From Chlorobiota bacterium (lineage in GTDB: Bacteria > Bacteroidota > Ignavibacteria > Ignavibacteriales > Ignavibacteriaceae): a DNA stretch of 5,842 nucleotides. Numbering within the stretch: position 1 is the first letter of the stretch; the number at the start of each line of letters is the position of its first letter. Made by a program: the position numbers and the translations under genes. The notes under the pieces were generated by a model. It did not search any database. It was given only the letters and a program-made list of their open reading frames with translations, and was not told the DNA's origin. Positions 1-5,833 of this stretch are shown one piece after another. The stretch covers positions 1 through 5,842 of the forward strand of contig RHKR01000170.1 of assembly GCA_008363265.1 (NCBI GenBank), in the 5' to 3' direction.

Positions 1-989
1 GTTACAACCTGAACTCTGATGCCACTATGAATATTGCCAACAATATTTTCCATCAGGGAAACAACACCGCGACCTCGTATATTATCCACTATCCGATGGC
101 TCAAAGCGGAACTAGCATTCTTAACATGGACTGGAACACCTACTACCTCGCAGGTATCGGATCGAATTTCGGTTTCTACAACGGCGCGGCTGTAGCAACT
201 CTTAATGACTGGAAAACTGCCTCACAGGAAGATCCAAACTCGAACTACAAGATGGTTAATTTCGTTTCAGCTACCGATCTCCACCTCACAGGTGCTTCGA
301 ACGGTGACTGGGACCTTAGAGGCATGCCGATTGCTCAGGTGCAGACAGATATCGATGGCAACCCCCGCAACCCACAGTTCCCTTACAAGGGAGCGCATGA
401 AGCAAGCATCTCCCTCCCTGTTGAGCTTACTTCATTTGCAGCCACCCAGAACGGGACGAGTGTTGTAATCGACTGGGCAACCGCAACTGAAACCAACAAC
501 ATGGGATTCGATGTTGAAAGATCAGTTGACGGCGTATCATTCGCCAAGATCGGTTTCGTAAAAGGTGCAGGAACCACCACTTCAGCACAGTCGTACAAGT
601 TCACCGATGAGTCAGCTCAGGCCGGTAAGAATTTCTACAGACTCCGTCAGATCGACATGAATGGTGAGTTCACTTACACCGACGCGATCGAGGTTGATCT
701 CCTGTTGGCAGGCGATTTCGCGATCCATCAGAACTATCCGAACCCGTTCAACCCATCAACCATGATAAAGTTCAACCTTCCTTCAGCAGCAAAGGTTAAC
801 ATCACCGTGTTTGATATCATGGGAAGTGAAGTTGCGAATATCCTCGACAAGGACCTGACCCAGGGCTCGCACAGCGTTGAATTCAATGCTTCGAACCTGG
901 CAAGCGGTAGCTATCTTTATACCATCACTGCCACTACAACCGATGGCAAAATGTATAAAGAATCCCGCAAAATGCAGCTCCTGAAGTAG
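1..989 (+). CDS. Secreted beta-helix-like protein with C-terminal T9SS type A sorting domain (5' partial)
   Basis: The reading frame is open from position 3, so the gene begins upstream of the window and the ATG at 27 is probably internal. Numbering from that ATG, residues 1 to about 127 look like the end of a right-handed parallel beta-helix: Asn-rich rungs such as NIANNIFH, closing with DIDGNPR (108-114) and GAHEA (122-126). This resembles the DIDG.PR...GADE ending common in secreted beta-helix proteins. Residues 130-225 form an FN3-like beta-sandwich linker starting LPVELTSF and containing FDVERSVDG and FYRLRQID. Residues about 233-320 are the T9SS type A sorting domain: NYPNPFNPST (236-245), VFDIMGSEV, SGSYLYTI and a basic end. 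Family knowledge says such domains direct export through the outer membrane by the type IX system and are usually cleaved off. The substrate or role of the passenger cannot be read from this fragment. The call is secure for the C-terminus and moderate for the beta-helix. Confidence 0.9.
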   Translation, partial: YNLNSDATMNIANNIFHQGNNTATSYIIHYPMAQSGTSILNMDWNTYYLAGIGSNFGFYNGAAVATLNDWKTASQEDPNSNYKMVNFVSATDLHLTGASNGDWDLRGMPIAQVQTDIDGNPRNPQFPYKGAHEASISLPVELTSFAATQNGTSVVIDWATATETNNMGFDVERSVDGVSFAKIGFVKGAGTTTSAQSYKFTDESAQAGKNFYRLRQIDMNGEFTYTDAIEVDLLLAGDFAIHQNYPNPFNPSTMIKFNLPSAAKVNITVFDIMGSEVANILDKDLTQGSHSVEFNASNLASGSYLYTITATTTDGKMYKESRKMQLLK

Positions 990-1005
990 GAGAGTTTTTT
1001 TGTAA

Positions 1006-1095
1006 GGTTACACGGATTTTCAGGATTTAACACAGATTTCACGGATATTTAATAATCCGTGGAATCCGTGAATAATCAGTGAAATCCGTGTAACC
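1006..1095. repeat. 90-bp imperfect inverted repeat of CACGGAT/ATCCGTG heptamers
   Basis: The outer arms GGTTACACGGATTT (1006-1019) and AAATCCGTGTAACC (1082-1095) are perfect reverse complements. The symmetry continues inward around a centre at 1050/1051, with an inner stem CACGGAT (1040-1046) and ATCCGTG (1055-1061) around an 8-nt loop, and partial pairing between. The heptamer occurs as CACGGAT at 1011 and 1040, and as ATCCGTG at 1055, 1064 and 1084, with one variant (ATCAGTG) at 1075. Seven T's follow at 1097-1103, so as RNA it could also end transcription of the upstream secreted-protein gene. It fills most of the 143-bp gap between genes. It looks like a dispersed intergenic palindromic element, but its copy number cannot be judged from one window. 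Confidence 0.8.
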
Positions 1096-1132
1096 CTTTT
1101 TTTATACCCGCTACTACCTGAGAAATACTGAA

Positions 1133-1702
1133 ATGATAGCCATTGTCGACTACGGCGAAAGGCCCGAATATCTCCTCTACCAGCTCGAAAAACTCGGGAT
1201 GGAACTCAAGTTCACCTCGGTCGAAAGTGAGATCCTCGCCGCTGACAGGATCATTCTCCCCGACTGTAAAGACCTCAAGAGAGCCGTAAAAAGGCTCCAC
1301 CTCCTGAACCTGTTTTCAATGCTCAGAATGATAAAAAAGCCTGTACTGGGGATAGGGAATGGTTTCGCGATGATGTGTGAGGGTACTCCGGTATTGAATT
1401 GCGAGGGGTTGGGATTCTTTCCAATCTCTGTGAGCCTGCCTGATACAGTACTGTCTCTCCCGGAAAAATACAGTGCTTCAACCATGGAAAACAGTATCTA
1501 TCTCGACGGTGAAGAGTTCGACGGGCTCTACTTCGAAAAGTTCTTTCAGACCTCAAGCGGAGTCTATAACGTGCTCTGCCTCACCGGCGATGAAGCACTC
1601 CCCGCGGCCTGTGTGAACGGCAGATACGGGGGACTGATCTTCAATCCTGAGTTTTCAGGCCCCGCCGGCAACTACCTTCTTAACAGATTTCTCTCTCTTT
1701 AG
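1133..1702 (+). CDS. HisH-like class I glutamine amidotransferase pseudoenzyme
   Basis: This 189-residue protein follows the HisH (imidazole glycerol phosphate synthase glutaminase subunit, about 200 residues) pattern end to end: MIAIVDYG at the N-terminus, ADRIILP (37-43), KKPVLGIGNG (68-77) where HisH has KPVLGICLG, GLGFFP (92-97), then LPAACVNGRYGGLIFNPEFSG near the C-terminus (given here as a fold match, not a full alignment). The catalytic residues are missing. The nucleophile Cys position is Gly75, the catalytic His position is Asn171 (FNPE instead of FHPE) with Glu173 kept, and the PGVG oxyanion strand reads PDCK (43-46). Glutamine hydrolysis by the classical mechanism is therefore not expected. 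The frame is intact and fold-defining segments are preserved, which argues for a maintained non-catalytic role rather than decay. No hisF or other histidine gene is nearby. No clear ribosome binding site is seen; the start is chosen because MIAIVDYG matches the family N-terminus. Its actual function is unknown. Confidence 0.82.
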   Translation: MIAIVDYGERPEYLLYQLEKLGMELKFTSVESEILAADRIILPDCKDLKRAVKRLHLLNLFSMLRMIKKPVLGIGNGFAMMCEGTPVLNCEGLGFFPISVSLPDTVLSLPEKYSASTMENSIYLDGEEFDGLYFEKFFQTSSGVYNVLCLTGDEALPAACVNGRYGGLIFNPEFSGPAGNYLLNRFLSL

Positions 1703-1706
1703 AGTA

Positions 1707-2435
1707 TTATAGCCTTCCGAGGAAGTGGGGCAGCATCCTGCGCCATGTCGGCCAGTCGTGCGTCATATCGTGACCCCATATCTCGAGTTCGTGCGGAATA
1801 CCTTTGCTTCTAAGGATGTTCGAGAGATTGATCGAACCTTCAGGTGCCTCATATTCACCCTGCCCCGTGGCAATAATTATCCTTTTATTGTGCCTCATCT
1901 GGTTCAGGAGGTTCTCATCACCAAGATTTGAAAGATAATCCGTTGGCGAGTTGAAATAAACATTCTCGTCGTAATATCCCTTCGTGTACGATTTCAGATC
2001 ATAGTAACCGCTCATCGGGATCGTACCCGCGAAAAGGTCAGGGCGTCTGAAGAAAATATTTGCCGCGTGAAGCGCACCGAGCGATGCACCCGTGAGGTAG
2101 ATCGGCTGAAGTCCGTTGCAGTTCGAGTGAATGAAAGGCACCACTTCATCGATAACATAATAGTTATAAGTCATATGGCGGAGGGCCTTGTGATGCGGCT
2201 GCATCGAGTTGTTCAGCCAGCTCTCGTTGTTGATGCTGTTGATCGAGAAGACTTTGAACTTCCCCGTCCCGATGTACCAGGATATCGAGTCGATCAGCTG
2301 GAATCTTTCATACTCAAGGAAGTCTGCACCTGCCGTGGGAAACATAAGAAGTGGGGTACCCCACTCACCGTAAACAACAATTTCCATATTTTTTTCAAGG
2401 CGGGGGCTCCACCACCCGTGGATCTCTCTTTTCAT
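1707..2435 (-). CDS. Alpha/beta-hydrolase, esterase family (COG4947/PF00756-like)
   Basis: This 242-residue protein has no signal peptide or membrane segment, so it is probably cytoplasmic. The nucleophile elbow is GASLG (116-120) with Ser118, following a YNYYVIDEVVPFI helix (90-102) as in the putative-esterase family. The C-terminal GHDMTHDWPTWRRML (221-235) supplies the catalytic His; His226 in HDWPTW is the likelier one, with His222 as alternative. The acid is not certain; TGQGEYE (190-196) after a beta-strand is the probable site. The early MFPTAGADFLEYERF (31-45) is also characteristic of this esterase family. The substrate is unknown; relatives are annotated as esterases without defined physiology. 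The start lies 18 nt after the stop of the response regulator, which implies co-transcription. No Shine-Dalgarno is visible, so translational coupling is possible. The gene ends 4 nt from the stop of the convergent HisH-like gene. Confidence 0.87.
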   Translation of the reverse strand: MKREIHGWWSPRLEKNMEIVVYGEWGTPLLMFPTAGADFLEYERFQLIDSISWYIGTGKFKVFSINSINNESWLNNSMQPHHKALRHMTYNYYVIDEVVPFIHSNCNGLQPIYLTGASLGALHAANIFFRRPDLFAGTIPMSGYYDLKSYTKGYYDENVYFNSPTDYLSNLGDENLLNQMRHNKRIIIATGQGEYEAPEGSINLSNILRSKGIPHELEIWGHDMTHDWPTWRRMLPHFLGRL

Positions 2436-2453
2436 CCGGTTACTGCTTTCAGA

Positions 2454-3137
2454 TTATAAAATGTTAAGTTTTTTTAGAAGGTCGCTCTTGTACTTCTCGC
2501 CGATCGGAATTATCTGCTTGTCGATCATCAGGTTGTTCTCCGTGATGTCGGCTATCCGGTCGATACGTACAATATATGAGCGGTGCACTCTGGCGAAATC
2601 CTTTTTCGGAAGTTTCGACTCGATGTGTTTCATTGTGGAATAGATGAGGTGTTTCCCACGTTGGGTGTGTAGCTGTATGTAGTCACCCTGCGCTTCCACG
2701 AAATTGATATCGGAGAGGTTCATTTTCATCAGCCGGGAATCAACTTTAACGAATATATACCCCGGAGCACTCGTATCACCTTTGCTGTTGTACATCTCAA
2801 CAGCTTTTTCAACCGACTTTAGGAAACGCGCGTAAGTGATCGGCTTAAGAAGATAATCGGTAACATTGTGTTCGAAAGCCTCGACCGCGTAATCTTCCTT
2901 TGCAGTTACGAAAATTATTTGAGGGCTCTCTTTAACGGTCTCAATAAGCTCCATTCCGGTCATCTCCGGCATCTCGATATCAAGAAAGATCAGATCGATC
3001 TCTTCCTCTTTAAGAAGTTTTACAACTTCTATCGCGTTCGAGCATGAGCCTGCCAAAGTAAGGGAATCTGTCTGATCCACGAAGCGTTCAAGGATCTTCC
3101 TTGATATATCTTCGTCGTCAACGATTAAACACTTCAT
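2454..3137 (-). CDS. LytTR-family DNA-binding response regulator
   Basis: This 227-residue protein is a complete two-domain regulator of the AlgR/AgrA/LytR type. Residues 1 to about 115 form the receiver domain, with acidic pocket Asp7-Asp8, phospho-acceptor Asp53 in FLDIEMP, Thr78 (FVTAK) and Lys98 in LLKPI, so all phosphorylation residues are present. Residues about 127-227 form the LytTR DNA-binding domain, with YIFVKVDSRL, INFVEAQGDYIQLHT (144-158) and the typical FARVHRSYIV (181-190). Such proteins bind repeated sites upstream of target genes after phosphorylation, usually by a His_kinase (PF06580) sensor; no kinase gene lies in this window. The gene is first in a probable operon with the esterase and is divergent from the TonB receptor. 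A good ribosome binding site, AAGGA, sits 5 nt before the ATG, unlike its neighbours, and supports this start. Confidence 0.96.
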   Translation of the reverse strand: MKCLIVDDEDISRKILERFVDQTDSLTLAGSCSNAIEVVKLLKEEEIDLIFLDIEMPEMTGMELIETVKESPQIIFVTAKEDYAVEAFEHNVTDYLLKPITYARFLKSVEKAVEMYNSKGDTSAPGYIFVKVDSRLMKMNLSDINFVEAQGDYIQLHTQRGKHLIYSTMKHIESKLPKKDFARVHRSYIVRIDRIADITENNLMIDKQIIPIGEKYKSDLLKKLNIL

Positions 3138-3142
3138 TTAAT

Positions 3143-3147
3143 TCCTT
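3143..3147 (-). promoter_or_regulatory. Ribosome binding site of the LytTR regulator gene
   Basis: On the minus strand the bases read AAGGA, followed by a 5-nt spacer and the ATG at 3137. This is the only start in the window with a convincing Shine-Dalgarno sequence; it fixes the regulator's start and suggests more efficient initiation than for its neighbours. Confidence 0.6.
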
Positions 3148-3161
3148 GACCGGTGATTTCC
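3147..3161. repeat. Direct repeat copy 1, TGACCGGTGATTTCC (possible operator)
   Basis: This sequence recurs as TGACCGGGATTTCC at 3261-3274, identical apart from one extra T. It lies 9 nt upstream of the regulator's start codon, overlapping the edge of its ribosome binding site. It includes a small inverted repeat, CCGG-6 nt-CCGG. A role as a binding site for a regulator is inference. Confidence 0.45.
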
Positions 3162-3210
3162 GGGTATAATTGCTGCTGAATAAAATGTTTCTCTCACTTA
3201 GCGAATTTAC

Positions 3211-3243
3211 CTATTTTTATCAAAATAGTGAAAAGAATTTCAC
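3211..3243. promoter_or_regulatory. Two touching inverted repeats in the divergent intergenic region
   Basis: CTATTTT (3211-3217) and AAAATAG (3222-3228) are perfect arms around 4 nt. GTGAAA (3228-3233) and TTTCAC (3238-3243) are perfect arms around 4 nt, sharing base 3228 with the first. They sit near the middle of the 217-bp region between the divergent regulator and TonB receptor genes, a natural place for operators. The AT-rich stems are weak as RNA hairpins and lack a T-run, so a protein-binding role is likelier than termination. Chance in AT-rich DNA is also possible. Confidence 0.35.
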
Positions 3244-3260
3244 CTTTTAAGGCTGTTGAA

Positions 3261-3274
3261 TGACCGGGATTTCC
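3261..3274. repeat. Direct repeat copy 2, TGACCGGGATTTCC (possible operator)
   Basis: This is the second copy of the repeat at 3147-3161, in the same orientation, with starts 114 bp apart and 80 nt upstream of the TonB receptor's ATG. It contains GGGA-TT-TCCC, a short inverted repeat. One copy near each divergent start would suit a factor controlling both transcripts. The rest of the 3138-3354 gap holds no gene that I can see. Confidence 0.45.
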
Positions 3275-3354
3275 CTTTTATTTACTCCGCCTGACACTTT
3301 TACCCTTTCCCTTTCGTAAATTTCAGTATCACTTAATTTAAATTCTGACTTATC

Positions 3355-5643
3355 ATGAAATATATAACGCTATTTATCCTCCTCACCTCTCTGATGTGGG
3401 GCCAGGATATCACTATCACAGGCAAAGTTACGAATGGCAAGACCGGCACAGCGATCGAAGACGTTCTCATTTATTCAGTAAATTTCCAGCGTTCAACACA
3501 TTCCGGCAGTGAAGGGAAGTTTCAACTGCTCCTCCCCCCTTTTGAAAACACAACTCTTAAATTCTTTATCGCCGGATTCTCCCCACTAACCATGGAGATC
3601 AATTCTGACAGCAAACAGACAGTCGTGCTCGATATACCCCTCGATCCCGTTGAGATTCACCTGGGCGAAGTAACCGTCACAAGTCCAAGATATGTCTCAT
3701 CCCTTCAGGAGTCACCTTTTCCGCTTGGAATTATCGAACGAACCGATCTTGATGGCTTGAGCAAACTGTCACTCGCAGAGTACATAAAACAGGAACCCGG
3801 CGTATCAATGTCGCGCGATGGAATCTGGGCAACCGACATTTCACTCCGTGGCATCCGTGGCACAGGTATCGTCCTGATGGTCGATGGCAACCGCCTTGAA
3901 ACGGCTACCGAACTCGCCGCCCGCATGTCGATGATCGATCAGTTCGATATCGAACGCATCGAGATAATAAAAGGCGCTGCCTCGGCTATGTACGGCACGG
4001 GTGCACTTGGCGGGATTGTTAATATTATTACAGAGAACCGCCGGTTCAGAGACAAGTTCTATCTCACCGGCTCACTCGGCGGATTTTTCAACAGCGTGAA
4101 CACAGGCTCGGGCACAAGTCTCGCTTTCAACGCGGGCGACAACAACTGGTTTGCCAAGGTACGCGGATCATTCAGAGGTGCTTCGGCCACTGAAACCCCA
4201 GACGGCACCCTCCTGAACAGTCACTTCCACGACAACAGCATCAGTGCTTCCCTGGGATTTAAGCCTTTTAAAAACCACGAATTTGAAGTAAATTACCAGA
4301 AATACGGCGGGGCGGATATCGGTCTTCCGGGTGGTTCTGCTTTCGCTGCGGCGGCAATTGCACGGTACCCCACCGCCAACCGCGAGATGTACTCGGCTGA
4401 ATACAGAATATCCGGTATCTCCTCAACACTGGCGAACATTAGCGTTAAATATTATCATCAGGTGATCGTCCGTGATGCCGAAGTGTTGCTCCCGGCCGCC
4501 CGCCTGCTTCCATATGCCGACCACTTCAACGACGGCGTGACTGTCACTTCCAACTGGCTGATGGCGGAAAACCATCGCCTCGTGCTTGGTGTGGATGCCT
4601 GGCAACGCGAAATGGACAGCAGAAGACAGCGTATTCTGAACGCTAAAAAAGACTCCGTGATCCACGAACGCCCCGTGCCTCTCTCTAAGTTCAGAAGCGG
4701 CGGTATCTTCTTCCAGAATGAGATAGATAATGTCACCCCCAATCTTGATCTGGCTGTAGGCGGAAGATTCGACCTTATAAATGCTACAAATGATCCCTCA
4801 AACAACCCTGATTTTGTAGTTTGGAAAGGCGTTCTGATCCCCAACCCTCCCGGACAGAAACCACTCTGGCCCGCAAAGGATGAAACCAACAGTTCATGGA
4901 GCCTGAACCTTGCCGCTCTCTACAGACTCGGCAGCGGACACCAGCTCACCTTCAATTTCGGGAAATCATTCCGGTCACCTTCTCTTGAAGAACGTTACCA
5001 GTTCATCGACCTTGGCGGACTCGTAAAACTCGGCGATCCCGCGCTTAAACCTGAAGACGGTTGGTTCTACGATCTGGGTTACTCCCACTACTCGAACACG
5101 GCCTTCTGGAAGGTGAACTTCTATCTTAACCTCCTTCAGAACATGGTTGTTGAGTCACCCGGATTTACTTTTCAGGGCAGACCCGCAACTCAGTTCGTTA
5201 ATTTCGGCGCGGCAAAACTTTTCGGTTTCGATCTCGCTTTCGAAGTTCAGATAATTCAACCGGTGATTCTCTACGGCAGTGCCTCGATCGTGAGGGGTGA
5301 AGACAGCAAAAAGACCGAGAATCTCCCGTTCATCCCCGCTGACAACGGGACACTCGGAGTCCGGATCAAAACACTTTCGTTTGCTCAGGCATCCTTCGAA
5401 GTAAATGGCGTTCTCGACCAGAACAAAACCGCCCCTTCTGAAAAGGCCACACCAGGCTACGCCCTTGTGAATCTGGCATTGCACTTTACGCCGGTCGCTC
5501 TCCCTTTCGGCACCCTTAACCTCTCCGCGGGGGTGGATAACCTGCTCGACCGTTCATACACAAATCACCTCGCCACCAACCGCGGCCTCATCAAAGCCGA
5601 ACCAGGGAGGAATTTCTTTGTGAAGGGGGAATACCTTTTTTAG
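3355..5643 (+). CDS. TonB-dependent outer-membrane receptor with N-terminal carboxypeptidase-regulatory-like domain
   Basis: This complete 762-residue receptor has a Sec signal peptide (about 1-16, hydrophobic YITLFILLTSLMW, cleavage probably before Gln17). It is followed by a carboxypeptidase-regulatory-like beta-sandwich (about 19-94: ITGKVTNGKTGTAIEDVLI, then GSEGKFQL). The plug domain spans about 116-228, with LAEYIKQEPGV, ISLRGIRGTGIVLMVDGNRL and IERIEIIKGAASAMYGTGALGGIVNIIT. From about 235 to the end is the beta-barrel, with SFRSPSLEERY (Phe539 in FRSP), GDPALKPE (560-567) and a C-terminal NFFVKGEYLF ending in Phe, as outer-membrane barrels usually do. Such receptors use TonB-ExbBD energy to import large or scarce ligands. 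The FRSPSLEERY and GDPALKPE segments resemble the FRAP...NP.LKPE region of haem, cobalamin and siderophore receptors. No SusD-type partner is adjacent, so a glycan SusC role is less likely. The ligand cannot be assigned. It has its own upstream region shared with the divergent LytTR gene, no Shine-Dalgarno, and a terminator 86 nt past the stop. Confidence 0.95.
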   Translation: MKYITLFILLTSLMWGQDITITGKVTNGKTGTAIEDVLIYSVNFQRSTHSGSEGKFQLLLPPFENTTLKFFIAGFSPLTMEINSDSKQTVVLDIPLDPVEIHLGEVTVTSPRYVSSLQESPFPLGIIERTDLDGLSKLSLAEYIKQEPGVSMSRDGIWATDISLRGIRGTGIVLMVDGNRLETATELAARMSMIDQFDIERIEIIKGAASAMYGTGALGGIVNIITENRRFRDKFYLTGSLGGFFNSVNTGSGTSLAFNAGDNNWFAKVRGSFRGASATETPDGTLLNSHFHDNSISASLGFKPFKNHEFEVNYQKYGGADIGLPGGSAFAAAAIARYPTANREMYSAEYRISGISSTLANISVKYYHQVIVRDAEVLLPAARLLPYADHFNDGVTVTSNWLMAENHRLVLGVDAWQREMDSRRQRILNAKKDSVIHERPVPLSKFRSGGIFFQNEIDNVTPNLDLAVGGRFDLINATNDPSNNPDFVVWKGVLIPNPPGQKPLWPAKDETNSSWSLNLAALYRLGSGHQLTFNFGKSFRSPSLEERYQFIDLGGLVKLGDPALKPEDGWFYDLGYSHYSNTAFWKVNFYLNLLQNMVVESPGFTFQGRPATQFVNFGAAKLFGFDLAFEVQIIQPVILYGSASIVRGEDSKKTENLPFIPADNGTLGVRIKTLSFAQASFEVNGVLDQNKTAPSEKATPGYALVNLALHFTPVALPFGTLNLSAGVDNLLDRSYTNHLATNRGLIKAEPGRNFFVKGEYLF

Positions 5644-5693
5644 GTGTTAGGTATTAGGTGTTAGGTATTAGTCCGCCGCGGCGGATTAGGTAT
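5641..5693. repeat. TAGGTRT heptamer array (left arm), interrupted by a GC palindrome
   Basis: Four consecutive 7-bp units alternate TAGGTGT, TAGGTAT, TAGGTGT, TAGGTAT (5641-5668), so the 14-bp double unit is exactly duplicated. Then come TAG, a GC palindrome, and a further TAGGTAT at 5687-5693. The first unit begins with the receptor's own TAG stop codon. The array is mirrored by ATACCTW units at 5806-5833. It looks like a dispersed intergenic repeat element of unknown function. Confidence 0.85.
5672..5685. repeat. Perfect 14-bp GC palindrome TCCGCCGCGGCGGA
   Basis: The 14 bases are fully self-complementary and strikingly GC-rich within an AT-rich heptamer array. A related imperfect hairpin, CCGCC-GGA-GGCGG, lies at 5790-5802 beside the mirrored array. 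Their paired placement suggests they are components of one repeat family. Confidence 0.75.
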
Positions 5694-5728
5694 TAAAATT
5701 AACGATTGAACCTAAGCGTTTAAATAGC

Positions 5729-5763
5729 AAAAAGCTGCTCTGAATACTCAAAGCAGCTTTTTT
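5729..5763 (+). terminator. Rho-independent terminator of the TonB receptor gene
   Basis: AAAAAGCTGCT (5729-5739) pairs perfectly with AGCAGCTTTTT (5752-5762) around a 12-nt loop, followed by a T-run at 5758-5763. The GC core AGCTGCT plus the T-run is a canonical intrinsic terminator. The A-run on the left arm means it could also work on the minus strand for a gene entering from the right, beyond the window. Confidence 0.85.
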
Positions 5764-5789
5764 ATTCAAAATTATTGTTTTGGTCGTCC

Positions 5790-5802
5790 CCGCCGGAGGC
5801 GG
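5790..5802. repeat. GC-rich hairpin CCGCC-GGA-GGCGG
   Basis: A 5-bp perfect stem with a 3-nt loop sits directly inside the right-hand heptamer array. It corresponds in position to the perfect palindrome at 5672-5685 on the left side, though the outer bases TCC and A no longer pair fully. Confidence 0.6.
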
Positions 5803-5805
5803 ATA

Positions 5806-5833
5806 ATACCTAATACCTTATACCTAATACCTA
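5806..5833. repeat. ATACCTW heptamer array (right arm, inverted)
   Basis: Four consecutive 7-bp units, ATACCTA, ATACCTT, ATACCTA and ATACCTA, are the reverse complement of the left array's TAGGTAT unit with one variant. Together with 5641-5693 they form an inverted pair bracketing the terminator. The array ends near the window edge, so what follows is unknown. Confidence 0.8.

Noticed and set aside
1133..1702. Annotating the HisH-like gene as a functional hisH or as a broken pseudogene
   Set aside because: The catalytic Cys and His are absent, so functional hisH is not supported. The frame is intact at nearly full family length with well-kept fold segments, so a decayed pseudogene is not supported either.
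2067..2459. 130-residue open frame on the + strand opposite the esterase gene
   Set aside because: It lies antisense within a clearly recognisable esterase, has no family signature, and has biased composition typical of a shadow frame.
3146..3170. TTGACC and TATAAT on the + strand resembling a sigma-70 promoter
   Set aside because: The spacer is only 13 nt rather than about 17, the position is 185 nt upstream of the receptor start, and FCB bacteria generally use a different -7/-33 consensus.
3317..3324. TAAATTTC, close to the Bacteroidota -7 element TAnnTTTG
   Set aside because: The last base differs, no clear -33 TTTG is present at the right distance, and such AT-rich octamers are common in this spacer.
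4458..4889. 143-residue open frame on the - strand inside the TonB receptor
   Set aside because: It is antisense to a well-supported barrel-coding region, rich in Ser, Arg and Pro, and shows no domain.
5155..5484. 109-residue open frame on the - strand inside the TonB receptor
   Set aside because: It is fully contained in the receptor's coding region, with no motif or ribosome binding site that would support a real gene.
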